Shown here piece by piece: positions 35,993 through 45,284 of a stretch of 64,000 nt of DNA. The position numbers and the translations under genes were made by a program. Within the stretch, counting starts at the first letter, position 1; each line of letters begins with the position of its first letter. The DNA is from Terrimesophilobacter sp963702165. Its GTDB lineage: Bacteria > Actinomycetota > Actinomycetes > Actinomycetales > Microbacteriaceae. Location of the stretch: assembly GCA_963702165.1 (NCBI GenBank), contig OY969722.1, forward strand, positions 2,356,001-2,420,000, given 5' to 3'. Below the pieces are notes generated by a model. It had not been told where the DNA came from, searched no databases, and saw only the letters and a program-made list of their open reading frames with translations.

Positions 35993-38900
35993 TCATGGGG
36001 TGGTGAAGATCAGGTCGACCCAGAAGTTGTGGTCGGTCACCTGCGACGGGTAATCGGTGCCGTAGACGAACGTGCCGCCATCCGCCGGAGTCGACAACGG
36101 CCCGCTGGTGGTCGGGAAGCGCAAGCCCTTCAGGTCGACCGCGTAGCGACCGGTCGTGCTGTGCACGGTGACGCGGTATTCGACGCCCGGCTCGAGCCTC
36201 ACCGGCGTCGTGAGTTGCGCCACCTGCCATCCGCTCGGCGTCTCACCGGTGAACTCGATCTGCGCCAGGCGCTCGCCGCTCGCGTTCCACAGCGAGCCGG
36301 TGTGCACGCCGGTGTTGCCCTCACCCTTGTAGAACCGGATTCCGGTGACGTCGCCTGCCTCACTCGTTACGAACCGCGTGCCGAACTGCACGGCGAGCGG
36401 GTCGTTCCATTCCGGGTTCTGCGGCACGGCGTCGCTGGCGAAGAGCGAGTAGACGTCCACGGTCGGCGGGGCTGCGGCCGTCGTGAACGACCAGGTCCCG
36501 CCGCCAAGAGCAGTCCCGGCCGCGGTGACGGATGCCTGGTAGGCGGTCGACCAGGCCAGCGGCTGGGACGGCGTGAAGGTGAGAGTCAGGGTCGCCGCGT
36601 CCCAGTTCGTCGTCCCTGCCACGGCGCCGGCCGGGCCGGTCAGCGACAGCGCGGGCGCGTCGGCCGGCGCGGCGGACACGGTCGCAGTCACGGCCACGGT
36701 CGGTGCGATATCGACCGCGTTCGCGCCCGGGTTCGTGGAGGTCACGGTGACCGGGTCGGCGGGCGGGTCGACCGGCGGCTCAGCGGCGGTGGTGAATGAC
36801 CACGATCCGCCGCCGAGCGCGGTACCGGCCGCGGTCACCGTGGCCTGGTAGTTCGCCCCGAAGGCAAGCGCCGCGGTCGGAGTGAAGGTGATGGTCCTCG
36901 TGGTGGCGTTCCACGTTGCCGTGCCGGCGACAGCGCCAGCCGGTCCGGTCACCGACAGCACCGGCGCCTGGGCGGGAGCCGCCGAGAGCACCGCACTGAT
37001 CGGCGTGGACGGGGTCACGCCCGTCGCACCAGCCCCGGGGCTGGTCGAGGTGACCGTCACCGGGTCGGCGGGCGGATCCACCGGCGGGTCGGTGGGCACC
37101 TGATCGGCGGTCGTGAACACGACATCCACGAAGTAGCTCGACGCGTTCCAGGTCCCGGTGGGGAAGCCGCCTGCTGAGCCGTACAGGAATCGTCCGTTGC
37201 CGAGTGTCTCGGCGACGATGGGTCCGCTGCTGCGAGGAGTGTCGAAGTAGTCCTGCGCGTTCGCGTAACCGCCGTTCGGCGCCAGGTAGGACACCACGTA
37301 GCGGTCACCGGGCGTCAGGGTGACCGGTGAGCCGAGCGTCGCCCGCTGCCACCCGGTCGCGGTCTCGTTGGTGAAGGTGACCTGGGCGAGGCGCACCCCG
37401 GACGCGCTCCACAGCGATCCGACGTGGGTGCCCGTGTTGCCGGCTCCCTTGTAGAAGCGGATGGCGGTCACCGCGCCTGGCTGGGACACCGAGAACACCA
37501 TTCCCAGTTCGACGGATGCGGTGTCGTTCGCCGATCCGATGGCGGGGACCTCGTCGCCGTGCAGGGTGAAGTTACCACTGGGCAGCGGTCCACGTTCGGT
37601 CGTGAACGACCAGCTGCCGTTCTCGACCAGCGCTCCCGCGATGGTGACCTCGGCCGCGAAGCTGGCGTTCCAGGCGAGCGGGGCTTCGGGTGTGAACGTG
37701 ACGGTCTTCGTCGTCGCGTCGTACGCGGATGCGCCAGCGACAGGGCCGTCCGGTCCGGTCAGCCCGAGCGTCGGGGTCGCCGAGTCGCTGTGGGCGGAGA
37801 GTTGCGCGCTCACGGTGATGGCGGGCGGGACATCGGTTGCGTTCGCCGGCGGATTGGTTGTCAGCACGGTGGGCGGTGTGACCGGGGTCCCGTTTCCGGT
37901 GTCGAAAACGATGTCGACGAAGTAGTTCGTGGCGTTCCAGCTCTGGTCCGGGAAGCCGCCCGGTGAGCCGTAGCGGTAACGACCGTTCAGGCTCGTGTCA
38001 GCGGTCAGCGGACCGTTGCTGCGCAACGCCTGGAAGTAGCCGCTCGTGTAGGAGTAATGCCCGTTCGGTGCGAAGTAGGACACGACGTAGCGTTCGCCCG
38101 GCACCAGCGGGACCGGTGAGGACAGCACAGCGGTCTGCCATCCGCTGGCCGTCTCGTTTCCGAAGGTCACGGTCGCGAGTCGCTGGCCTGCTGCGTTCCA
38201 CAGCGATCCACGGTGGACACCGGTGTTGCCCGCCCCCTTGTAGAAGCGGATGCCGGTGGCGACGCCCGGCTGGGACACCGCGAAGCCCATGCCGAGCTCG
38301 ACCGGTTTGTCGTCGGGCGACGCGATCACCGTCGGAGTCTCGCCGCCGATCAGGCTGTACTGGCCCTCGAACGGCACCGCCGCCGTGGTCGTGAACGACC
38401 AGTGACCGCCGGACAGCACGACCCCGCCAACACTCACCGTCACGGTGTAGGTGCTCTGGGTGCCGAGCGGCGCGGCCGGCGTGAAAGTCACGGTGCGGGC
38501 ATTCGGGTTCCACGATGTGTTGCCGGCGACGGCTCCAGCCGAACCCGACACCGCGACGACAGGCGTCTCCGACGGGCTGCCGGACAGGGTCGCCGTCACG
38601 GTCGTTGCGGTCGGCACGTCGGTCTGCCCGGCGCCCGGGCTGCTCGACAGCAGCGACAGCGGCAGCGGGGCGTTCGCGTCGGTGACGAACACGACGTCGA
38701 CGAAGTAGTTCGTCGAGGAGCTGGTGCCGGGGAATCCGGCCTGGTAGGTGAACATCCCGGCCTCGGTCCCGACGCGCAGTGGCCCACGGGTGAAGCCGTC
38801 GCCGGAGAAATCGAACAGCGTGCCGGAGTAGGCACCGACCTCGGTGCGGTAGGCGGCAACGTATTCGGTGCCCGCCTGAACCGGGACGCTCTGGCCGAAG

Positions 38901-41857
38901 AACAGGGTTTGCCAGCCGGATGCGGACTCGTTCACGAAGGTTGCACTCGCGAGCGGGGTGCCGGACGCGGTCCACAGCGAGCCGACGTGGGTTCCGGTGT
39001 TGCCGGTCCCCTTGTAGTACTTGATGCCGGCGATCGCCCCCGACACGGTCGGTGTGAAGCGAACGCCGAGGGTCACCGCGTTGCTGTCCGCGATCTCCAG
39101 GATGTCGGGGAGCGTCCCGTCAGCGAACAGGCTGCACGGGCACTCGACGCTCTCCTCGCCCGCCGTCGTGAAGGACCAGGTGCCGCCAGAGGTCAGCTGT
39201 GCGCCGGTGGTGCCGGTCGCGGTGAGCGAAGCGGTGTAGGTGGTGCGTTCGCTAAGCGGTGCGGCCGGGATGAACGTCACCGTGCGGGTGGTGGCGTTAT
39301 AGCTGGTCGCGCCGGCGACCGAGGCGCCGGTCGAAGCGGTGAGGGTGACCCCGACCGACCCCGGCTGCACGGCGGTGGTGAACCGCGCGCTCACCTGGGT
39401 GTCGATCGGGACCGACTGGTCCCCTGCCTGCGGCCACTGGCTGGTGGCCACCAGGGGGACACCGGCGGTGGTCTGGAACAAGGCATCCACCCAGTAGTTG
39501 CCCGACTGGTGGGTCTCGGTGGGGAAGCTGCCCGCGTCGTTGTACAGGCCGGCGACAGCTCCGAAGCCGCTGTCGACCGTAAGCGGCGGTGTCGGCGGAG
39601 TCCAGGCGGCGAAGTAGTTGGTGCCAAGCGCATAGTGGCCCCGCGGCGCGGTGTACGACACGACATAGGACGCTCCCGCGCTGACCGGCACGGACGTGCT
39701 GAATACCGCGGCCTGCCAGCCCGCAGCGCTCTCGCCCTGGAATGTGACGCTTGCCAGCCGGTTGCCATTGGCATCCCACAGCGAGCCGACGTGGGTGCCG
39801 GTGTTGGCGGTGCTCTTGTAGAACCGCACGCCCGTGACGAATCCACTCACGTCGGGTGTGAACCGCAACCCGAGTTCCATGGCATCGCCATCGCCGGAGT
39901 CGACCACGGTGGGCAGCTGCTCGCCGAAGACGCTGTAGGGGCCGCTCACATTGACCGTGAGCGAGCTCGGGGTGGACGGGTAGTTCGCGCTGTCGTCGAT
40001 CGCGCGGACCAGTACAGTCTGCGCGCCGGCGCCGCGCTGGTGGTAGCTGTAGCTCCACGATGTCCTGCCGGTGGCGGCATGCCAGGTCGCGCCACCGTCG
40101 GTGGAGACCTCGACTCCGGCGACCACGCCGCCGACATCGGATGCAGTGCCGGTGAGCGTGACGAGGCTGCCGTTGCTCACGTTCGTCCCGGCGGCGGGCG
40201 AGGTGATGGCGGCCGTCGGGGGAGTGCTGTCGGATGATGCGGTCGCGGTGACGAGACCCGTCATCAGGGTTGCCGGCTGAGCCCCCATGTCGGCGAGCAG
40301 GTTGACCTGCGCCTGCTGCATCCGCTGATCCGGCACCGCGCCGTCACCCTCATGCCCATCGGCTAGGCCCCAGGACCACTGGATGCTGCCGGCGGAGAAC
40401 ACCAGGGCGCCGCTGCCGGCTCGATACATGGTGACGTGGTGGGTGGTGGTGCCGGGCACCACGGTGTTGCCGAAGTCGGTGAGGTACTGCGGCACCGGCG
40501 CGACGGTGGTCGACAAGTGGATGAGTCCATCCGGCCGGACTCCATTGTCGACGTCCTCGTTGGATTCGTAGCCGACGGTGTGCGGTGCCAGCCTGGCCAC
40601 GGTGCCAGGTGCCAGCGTCGCGACGGACGTGTTCCGCCAGAGCCGGGACTTGCCCTCCTCAGCCGAGACGGTCACCCGCTGATCGACATCGTTGACCATG
40701 TAGGCGGTGCCGGTGAGGGAGTTCTCGGGCAGACCCGCGCCGGCATCCTGAGGCGCAAACCGAGGATCGCGCCAGGTGCCCGTCCACTCGCCCGACGGGT
40801 CGATCTTCGCGTCGGCCTTGGTCTCCTTGTAGCAGACCAGGGTGCGATACGCGGTGGCGTCCGCTGACGCCGCCTGCTCGTACCGGATGCGCCAGTACCC
40901 CTCGTTGCCGCTCAGGAATTGCAGGTTCACTCCGGCATCCCGCGCCGCTTCTATGTTCGCGCGCTGCGCGCCGGACCAGTACTCGTCGTGGCCGACCGAG
41001 AGGAACACGTTGTGATTGAGCAGCTGCGAGCCGCGGCGGTCGGTGTCCACGTCGCTCAGGTAGCTGACGTCGTAGCCGTTGCGCTCGAGGAAGCGCACCA
41101 TCGCGTATTCGCTCGAGAAGTAGAAGTCGCGCGCTGTGGTGCCGTCCCGGGTCGCGAACGGACGGTTGTAGCTGATCTTGTAGGCGCGGCCGTTCTCGCC
41201 GCCGGAGTAGAGGCTGGCCCCACCGTGCTTGTTGTAGGCCTGCCACGTGGTGTCCGACGTCTGGAACACGATGTCGGACTGGCTGGCATCCTCGCGGACG
41301 ATGAAGATGATGTGGCTCTTGCCGCCCGTGTCGGAGCGCTTCAGCAGCGCCACGTACACGCCGGAGACCGCATCGGCGGGCACGTTCCAGGATGCCGAGA
41401 CGCCCCAGTTTCCGCAGTCGTACAGCGCCGTCTCGACGTCGGTGATGCAGGCGGGCTGATTCTGCGGCAGCCGCGCGGAGGGGGCGACGCTGGCGATCAG
41501 GCGGGCACCAAGGCCCTGGTACCAGCCGGTGCGGTAGATGTCGATCGTGTAGGCGGCCGCATTCGTGTCGATCTTGAAGTCGATCCTGCTGCCGACGTTG
41601 ACGCTGATGTCCGTGCCGAAGCCCTGAATGGTGTCGTCGCCGTCACCGTTGATGTCCCAGACCGCGGGATCGGTTCCCGGCTTGCTGTTCTCGCAGCTGA
41701 CCTTGTTGCCGCCCGGGCCGCACGGTTCGGCTGCGGAAGCGGAGGGCGCAGGAGCGACGGTGATAAGCGTGGCCGCCACCAGGGCGCCCGCGGCGATGCT
41801 GCTGAGTGCGCTGCGAAAGCGCTGCCGCGCGGGACGCTGCTCCTGCGTGATCACCAT
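35993..41857 (-). CDS. giant secreted protein: dimethylformamidase-like domain, Ig-like domains and five DUF4082 modules
   Basis: 1954 residues from ATG 41857 (MVITQEQRPARQRFRSALSS opens a signal peptide, cleavage near ASA-AEP, about residue 43). Residues from about 45 to 540 resemble the N,N-dimethylformamidase beta-subunit domain; VFLSVGHDEYWSGAQRANIEAA is diagnostic. An Ig-like domain follows. Then DUF4082 modules (GVRFYKS..NTGTHVGSLW pattern) start near residues 637, 905, 1164, 1425 and 1800, with five Big_5-type Ig domains (WSFTT ends) between them, two in tandem before the last. There is no sorting signal, so it is probably released or held by the polymer. It lies 14 nt after the sugar transferase gene. 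The enzymatic target is unknown. Confidence 0.88.
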   Translation of the reverse strand: MVITQEQRPARQRFRSALSSIAAGALVAATLITVAPAPSASAAEPCGPGGNKVSCENSKPGTDPAVWDINGDGDDTIQGFGTDISVNVGSRIDFKIDTNAAAYTIDIYRTGWYQGLGARLIASVAPSARLPQNQPACITDVETALYDCGNWGVSASWNVPADAVSGVYVALLKRSDTGGKSHIIFIVREDASQSDIVFQTSDTTWQAYNKHGGASLYSGGENGRAYKISYNRPFATRDGTTARDFYFSSEYAMVRFLERNGYDVSYLSDVDTDRRGSQLLNHNVFLSVGHDEYWSGAQRANIEAARDAGVNLQFLSGNEGYWRIRYEQAASADATAYRTLVCYKETKADAKIDPSGEWTGTWRDPRFAPQDAGAGLPENSLTGTAYMVNDVDQRVTVSAEEGKSRLWRNTSVATLAPGTVARLAPHTVGYESNEDVDNGVRPDGLIHLSTTVAPVPQYLTDFGNTVVPGTTTHHVTMYRAGSGALVFSAGSIQWSWGLADGHEGDGAVPDQRMQQAQVNLLADMGAQPATLMTGLVTATASSDSTPPTAAITSPAAGTNVSNGSLVTLTGTASDVGGVVAGVEVSTDGGATWHAATGRTSWSYSYHQRGAGAQTVLVRAIDDSANYPSTPSSLTVNVSGPYSVFGEQLPTVVDSGDGDAMELGLRFTPDVSGFVTGVRFYKSTANTGTHVGSLWDANGNRLASVTFQGESAAGWQAAVFSTSVPVSAGASYVVSYTAPRGHYALGTNYFAAWTPPTPPLTVDSGFGAVAGLYNDAGSFPTETHQSGNYWVDALFQTTAGVPLVATSQWPQAGDQSVPIDTQVSARFTTAVQPGSVGVTLTASTGASVAGATSYNATTRTVTFIPAAPLSERTTYTASLTATGTTGAQLTSGGTWSFTTAGEESVECPCSLFADGTLPDILEIADSNAVTLGVRFTPTVSGAIAGIKYYKGTGNTGTHVGSLWTASGTPLASATFVNESASGWQTLFFGQSVPVQAGTEYVAAYRTEVGAYSGTLFDFSGDGFTRGPLRVGTEAGMFTYQAGFPGTSSSTNYFVDVVFVTDANAPLPLSLLSSSPGAGQTDVPTATTVTATLSGSPSETPVVAVSGSAGAVAGNTSWNPNARTVTFTPAAPLGTQSTYTVTVSVGGVVLSGGHWSFTTTAAVPFEGQYSLIGGETPTVIASPDDKPVELGMGFAVSQPGVATGIRFYKGAGNTGVHRGSLWNAAGQRLATVTFGNETASGWQTAVLSSPVPLVPGERYVVSYFAPNGHYSYTSGYFQALRSNGPLTADTSLNGRYRYGSPGGFPDQSWNATNYFVDIVFDTGNGTPVTPPTVLTTNPPANATDVPPAITVSAQLSAHSDSATPTLGLTGPDGPVAGASAYDATTKTVTFTPEAPLAWNASFAAEVTIAGALVENGSWSFTTERGPLPSGNFTLHGDEVPAIGSANDTASVELGMVFSVSQPGAVTAIRFYKGAGNTGTHVGSLWSASGVRLAQVTFTNETATGWQRATLGSPVTLTPGDRYVVSYLAPNGGYANAQDYFDTPRSSGPIVAETLGNGRFLYGSAGGFPTGTWNASSYFVDVVFTTADQVPTDPPVDPPADPVTVTSTSPGAGATGVTPSTPISAVLSAAPAQAPVLSVTGPAGAVAGTATWNATTRTITFTPTAALAFGANYQATVTAAGTALGGGSWSFTTAAEPPVDPPADPVTVTSTNPGANAVDIAPTVAVTATVSAAPADAPALSLTGPAGAVAGTTNWDAATLTLTFTPSQPLAWSTAYQASVTAAGTALGGGTWSFTTAAAPPTVDVYSLFASDAVPQNPEWNDPLAVQFGTRFVTSEAGDVTGIRFYKGEGNTGVHTGSLWNASGERLAQIEFTGETPSGWQVAQLTTPVRLEPGVEYRVTVHSTTGRYAVDLKGLRFPTTSGPLSTPADGGTFVYGTDYPSQVTDHNFWVDLIFTTP
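36477..37094 (-). repeat. tandem Ig-module duplication inside the giant gene
   Basis: Two units of about 309 bp (36477-36785 and 36786-37094) encode adjacent Big_5-like domains with near-identical segments: VTAAGTALGGGSWSFTTAA versus VTAAGTALGGGTWSFTTAA, and PPVDPPADPVTVTST before each. The DNA similarity suggests a recent duplication and a place where domain number could change. Confidence 0.75.
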
Positions 41858-41871
41858 GGTCTGCCCCGCTC

Positions 41872-43395
41872 CTAGTACGCACCGACGGGATGGATGAGCA
41901 CTCGCAAGGTGCGCCACATGATGACCAGATCGCCGATCAGCGACCAGTTCTCGACGTAGTACAGGTCGAGCCGTACGCTCTCTTCCCAGTTGAGGTCGGA
42001 GCGGCCGTTCACCTGCCACATGCCCGTCAGTCCCGGTCGGATGAACAAGCGCCGGTGCACAGAGCCTTCATAGGAGAGCACCTCCCGCGGCAGGGGCGGG
42101 CGCGGTCCGACGAGGCTCATGTCTCCGGCGAGCACATTGAGGAGCTGTGGGAACTCATCCAGTGAGTGCTTCCGAAGCACCCTGCCAACCGTGGTGACGC
42201 GGGGGTCGTCCTTCATCTTGAACAGCAGTCCGGCGCCCTCGTTCTGGGCGAGCAGGCTGTCAAGCCGCTCGGAGGCACTGTCGTACATCGAACGGAACTT
42301 GAGCATCTGGAACGTCTTGCCGTTGCGGCCGACCCGCTCCTGCCGGAACAGCACAGGGCCCTCGCTGTCCAGCTTGATGGCGATCGCGATGGCGGCGAAC
42401 AGCGGCAAGAGCACCACTAGGGCGATCGACGCGACGGCGATGTCGAATGCGCGCTTGAGCAGGTGCTTGCCGCCGTCGAACTGCGGGATCTCGACGTGGA
42501 TCAGCGGCAGCCCCTCGACCGGCCGGAAGTGGATGCGCGGCCCAGCAACATCGGTGAGCCGCGCCGCCAGGATGAGCTCGGCGGCGGTGCCTTCGAGCTT
42601 CCAAGCGAGTGAACGGATGAAGTCGCCGCCGCTTGTCGCCCTGCCCGCAACGATGACCGCGTCGACCTGGAGCCGACCGGCGATGTCGGTGACCGAGTCC
42701 AGCCCGTAGTAGCGGGGGAACGCTGAGAACTGGTCTCGCTGTTTCTTGGGTTTCTGGCCGTCGATGACAACACCGACCACCGAGTAGGCGCCGCGGCAGT
42801 TCGCCTCGATGCGTCCGACGACGTAATCGACGTCGCTTCGTCCGCCGACGACGATCACCCGATAGAGGTAGTGGCCGAAGCGGCGCTGGTGCCAGAGCCA
42901 ATGGCGCCAGACCCACCGGCTTGCGGTGAGCGCGACCGCTCCAACCGGTAGCACCAGTGCGAAGTACCGGTTCGGCGCCGGCAGCTGGAGCATGGTCGAC
43001 GCGATCGCCAGCACACCGAGGGTGGTGACGCACGCCGTCACCACCCGCTTGTACTCGGTGGAACCGACACTCACCGCGCGCAGATCGCGGGTCCGGAAAG
43101 TCGACATGAAGGTCATCCACACCGCGCAAATGATTCCGGCGATCATGATCGTCCCGGGTCGGAGTTCGGTAAGCAGAGCTCCGACGACGGTGGCGAGGAT
43201 GATCAGGGTGTCACTCAGCAGCAGTCTGTCGCGATAGACCCGTCCCCACGACTGCGCTGAGGTTTGCGGCCCGTGCTCGCCGCCGACCAGGGCAAGGTGC
43301 GGGCGTGACTGCTTGGCTGATTGTGTCGCATGGGTCGCGGGCGTCACTGCCTCGCGCATGCGGTCGGGGACGTGTCGGGGTGCACGCTCGCTCAT
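41872..43395 (-). CDS. polyprenyl-phosphate sugar-1-phosphate transferase (WbaP/CpsE-like), initiating enzyme
   Basis: 507 residues. About four N-terminal membrane helices and a CoA-binding-like fold (IVVGGRSDVDYVVGRIE) precede the catalytic domain, which begins KRAFDIAVASIALVVLLPLF. Diagnostic motifs are GPVLFRQERVGRNGKTFQMLKFRSM, RKHSLDEFPQLLNVLAGDMSLVGPRPPLPREV and RPGLTGMWQVNGRS. It loads the first sugar phosphate onto undecaprenyl phosphate. It is the first gene of the nine-gene minus operon, with a 334-bp regulatory region upstream. The usual substrate is UDP-glucose or UDP-galactose, not proven here. Confidence 0.95.
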   Translation of the reverse strand: MSERAPRHVPDRMREAVTPATHATQSAKQSRPHLALVGGEHGPQTSAQSWGRVYRDRLLLSDTLIILATVVGALLTELRPGTIMIAGIICAVWMTFMSTFRTRDLRAVSVGSTEYKRVVTACVTTLGVLAIASTMLQLPAPNRYFALVLPVGAVALTASRWVWRHWLWHQRRFGHYLYRVIVVGGRSDVDYVVGRIEANCRGAYSVVGVVIDGQKPKKQRDQFSAFPRYYGLDSVTDIAGRLQVDAVIVAGRATSGGDFIRSLAWKLEGTAAELILAARLTDVAGPRIHFRPVEGLPLIHVEIPQFDGGKHLLKRAFDIAVASIALVVLLPLFAAIAIAIKLDSEGPVLFRQERVGRNGKTFQMLKFRSMYDSASERLDSLLAQNEGAGLLFKMKDDPRVTTVGRVLRKHSLDEFPQLLNVLAGDMSLVGPRPPLPREVLSYEGSVHRRLFIRPGLTGMWQVNGRSDLNWEESVRLDLYYVENWSLIGDLVIMWRTLRVLIHPVGAY

Positions 43396-43729
43396 CTGAG
43401 CCTACGATTCGGGTTCGTATTCGGGTGTGGCTACTCGGGGGTGATGCGGGGTCGCTCGTCCGGGGTAAGCGGATGAACGATCGCGTCCAGGCGGGTGACT
43501 GGAGCGACAATGTTGCGTACTTAACGGCCCGAAGGATTCGGGAGACTGCTGATCCTGCCCCACGAATGGGGGTGTAGCGAGAAAGCTACCTTCGCTCGTC
43601 GCGATCCCCCACCCCCAAAATGGGGCACATCTCGGCGTGTCGGTTTGTGAAATCTAGTCCCAACCCACTAATGGACGATTCTCACCCAATGCTCAGATTC
43701 CGTGCCGGGGTCCCGCATACGGTGAACGA
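43396..43729. promoter_or_regulatory. 334-bp divergent control region with two C-run/G-run palindromes
   Basis: No ORF is supported. It separates the sugar transferase (minus) from the metallopeptidase (plus). Two related palindromes stand out: CCCCACGAATGGGGG at 43558-43572 and CCCCCAAAATGGGG at 43612-43625, centres 54 bp apart. They match the motif upstream of the LPXTG gene. Such paired sites could loop or bind a dimeric regulator of exopolysaccharide synthesis. No confident -35/-10 pair was picked for either direction. Confidence 0.5.
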
Positions 43730-44599
43730 ATGACCTTCAACCCCGATGCCAAGATCGACAGCGGCAAGGTGAGTCACCGCGGACGCAACACAGGATTGGC
43801 AGTGGGCGGCGGTGGTATCGGTGTCATCGCGATCTTCCTGATCTCCCAGTTGTTCGGTGTCGACCTGAGTGGACTCACCGGCGCGGGGACAGGCGGTGGG
43901 CAGGCGAGCGACGAGCCGGTCACCGGTTGTGAGACCGGCGCGGACGCGAACGAGAGCATCGACTGCCGGATGGCCGGCGCCGCCAGTTCGCTCGACGTGT
44001 ACTGGGCCGACCAGTTCCAGAATGAGGGAATCCAATACGCCACGCCCGGTTTCTTCTTGTTCGAGGACGCGACGAACACCGCGTGCGGCGGTGCGACGAG
44101 CGCCGTCGGGCCGTTCTACTGCCCGCCAGATGCGGCGATCTACCTCGACACCGGGTTCTTCGACGAACTTCGTGGCCGGTTCGGCGCATCCGGCGGCCCC
44201 CTCGCCCAGATGTATGTCGTCGCACACGAGTGGGGCCACCACGTGCAGAACCTGGTCGGCACGATGGACCAGCTGAACCGCCAGGACACGGGACCGCAGT
44301 CGGATGCCGTCCGGCTCGAACTGCAGGCCGACTGCTACGCGGGCGCGTGGGCAGGCGCAGCGTCGACGGTGCCGGATGAGACGGGCACGCCGTTCCTGCA
44401 GCCGATCACGAAGCAGCAGATCGCCGACGCGCTGAACGCGGCAGCTGCGATCGGCGACGACCGCATTCAGGAGCAGGCGACCGGGCAGGTGAATCCCGAG
44501 GCCTGGACTCACGGCTCTAGTGAGCAGCGGCAGACCTGGTTCGAGCGCGGCTTCGAGTCGGGGCTCGGAAGCTGCAACACCTTCGAGGGGACGATCTAG
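43730..44599 (+). CDS. neutral zinc metallopeptidase (YpfJ family)
   Basis: 289 residues. A cytoplasmic basic N-terminus precedes one membrane helix (GLAVGGGGIGVIAIFLISQLFG), and the rest is extracytoplasmic. The zinc site HEWGHHVQNL is centred near residue 167, and downstream RLELQADCYAGAWA supplies the third ligand. CPPDAAIYLDTGFFDEL is also family-typical. Physiological substrates are not known for this family. The stop overlaps the convergent glycosylase gene by 4 nt. Confidence 0.93.
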   Translation: MTFNPDAKIDSGKVSHRGRNTGLAVGGGGIGVIAIFLISQLFGVDLSGLTGAGTGGGQASDEPVTGCETGADANESIDCRMAGAASSLDVYWADQFQNEGIQYATPGFFLFEDATNTACGGATSAVGPFYCPPDAAIYLDTGFFDELRGRFGASGGPLAQMYVVAHEWGHHVQNLVGTMDQLNRQDTGPQSDAVRLELQADCYAGAWAGAASTVPDETGTPFLQPITKQQIADALNAAAAIGDDRIQEQATGQVNPEAWTHGSSEQRQTWFERGFESGLGSCNTFEGTI

Positions 44600-45165
44600 C
44601 CGTTCTTGGCTGCGGCCTTGGCCGCGCGCTTGGTCTCGCGCACCTTGGTGAGGGATTCTGCGTCAACGATGTCTGCGACCGACTTGTGCGAGCCCGACTC
44701 GCCGTAGGCACCGCACGCCTCGCGCCATCCGGATGCCTGAAGCCCACACTGCTTGCCGAGCAGCGCCAGGAAGATCCGGGCCTTCTGGTCGCCGAACCCG
44801 GGCAGCTTCTTCAGCCGCTTCAGGATCTCGGCGCCGTCCGGGTCGCCCTGCATCCAGATTGCGGAGGCGTCACCACCCCAGTCGTCGACGACCACCCGGG
44901 CGAGGGACTGCACGCGCTCGGCCATCGAACCCGGGAACCGGTGCACCGCGGGGGTCTGCTTGAACGCTTCGGTGAACGCATCCGGGTCGTAGGCGGCGAC
45001 CGTTTTCGGGTCAATGGCGCCGATGCGCTGCCGGATCTTCTCCGGCCCGGCGAAGGCAGTCTCCATCGCAACCTGCTGGTCGAGCAGCATCCCCACCAAC
45101 AGCGCGAACGGGTCCTCGGTGAGCAGCGTGTCGGCGGCCGGATCGCCGGTGATGTTCAAGGCCAT
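44596..45165 (-). CDS. HhH-GPD family base-excision DNA glycosylase-like protein
   Basis: 189 residues. The N-terminal DPFALLVGMLLDQQVAMETAFAGP matches the small actinobacterial HhH-GPD proteins. The helix-hairpin-helix is LKKLPGFGDQKARIFLALLGKQ. A clear catalytic Lys/Asp pair is less evident than in AlkA or endonuclease III. The C-terminus is Lys/Ala-rich. It probably removes damaged bases; lesion specificity is unknown. Confidence 0.87.
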   Translation of the reverse strand: MALNITGDPAADTLLTEDPFALLVGMLLDQQVAMETAFAGPEKIRQRIGAIDPKTVAAYDPDAFTEAFKQTPAVHRFPGSMAERVQSLARVVVDDWGGDASAIWMQGDPDGAEILKRLKKLPGFGDQKARIFLALLGKQCGLQASGWREACGAYGESGSHKSVADIVDAESLTKVRETKRAAKAAAKNG

Positions 45166-45272
45166 GCGGTCATTGTCCCACGCCGGTACGAGCGGCCAGT
45201 GGTACCTAAGTACGACCCGGACGCCGAAACCTCAGGACCGCAGACCGATGCCCCGGACCTGGGGTGATTCGT

Positions 45273-45283
45273 ACCGTAACGGT
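45273..45283 (+). promoter_or_regulatory. ACCGT-A-ACGGT palindrome at the start of the ABC operon
   Basis: An 11-bp perfect palindrome around a central A lies one base before the ATG at 45285. It could be a response-regulator or repressor site controlling the ABC transporter and two-component operon. Overlap with the start region would suit repression. The operon's own LuxR-type regulator is a candidate ligand. Confidence 0.35.
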
Positions 45284-45284
45284 C

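Noticed and set aside
38213..40237. 674-codon open frame on the plus strand
   Set aside because: Lies opposite the DUF4082/Ig repeats of the giant protein and is low-complexity. No start signals or homology.
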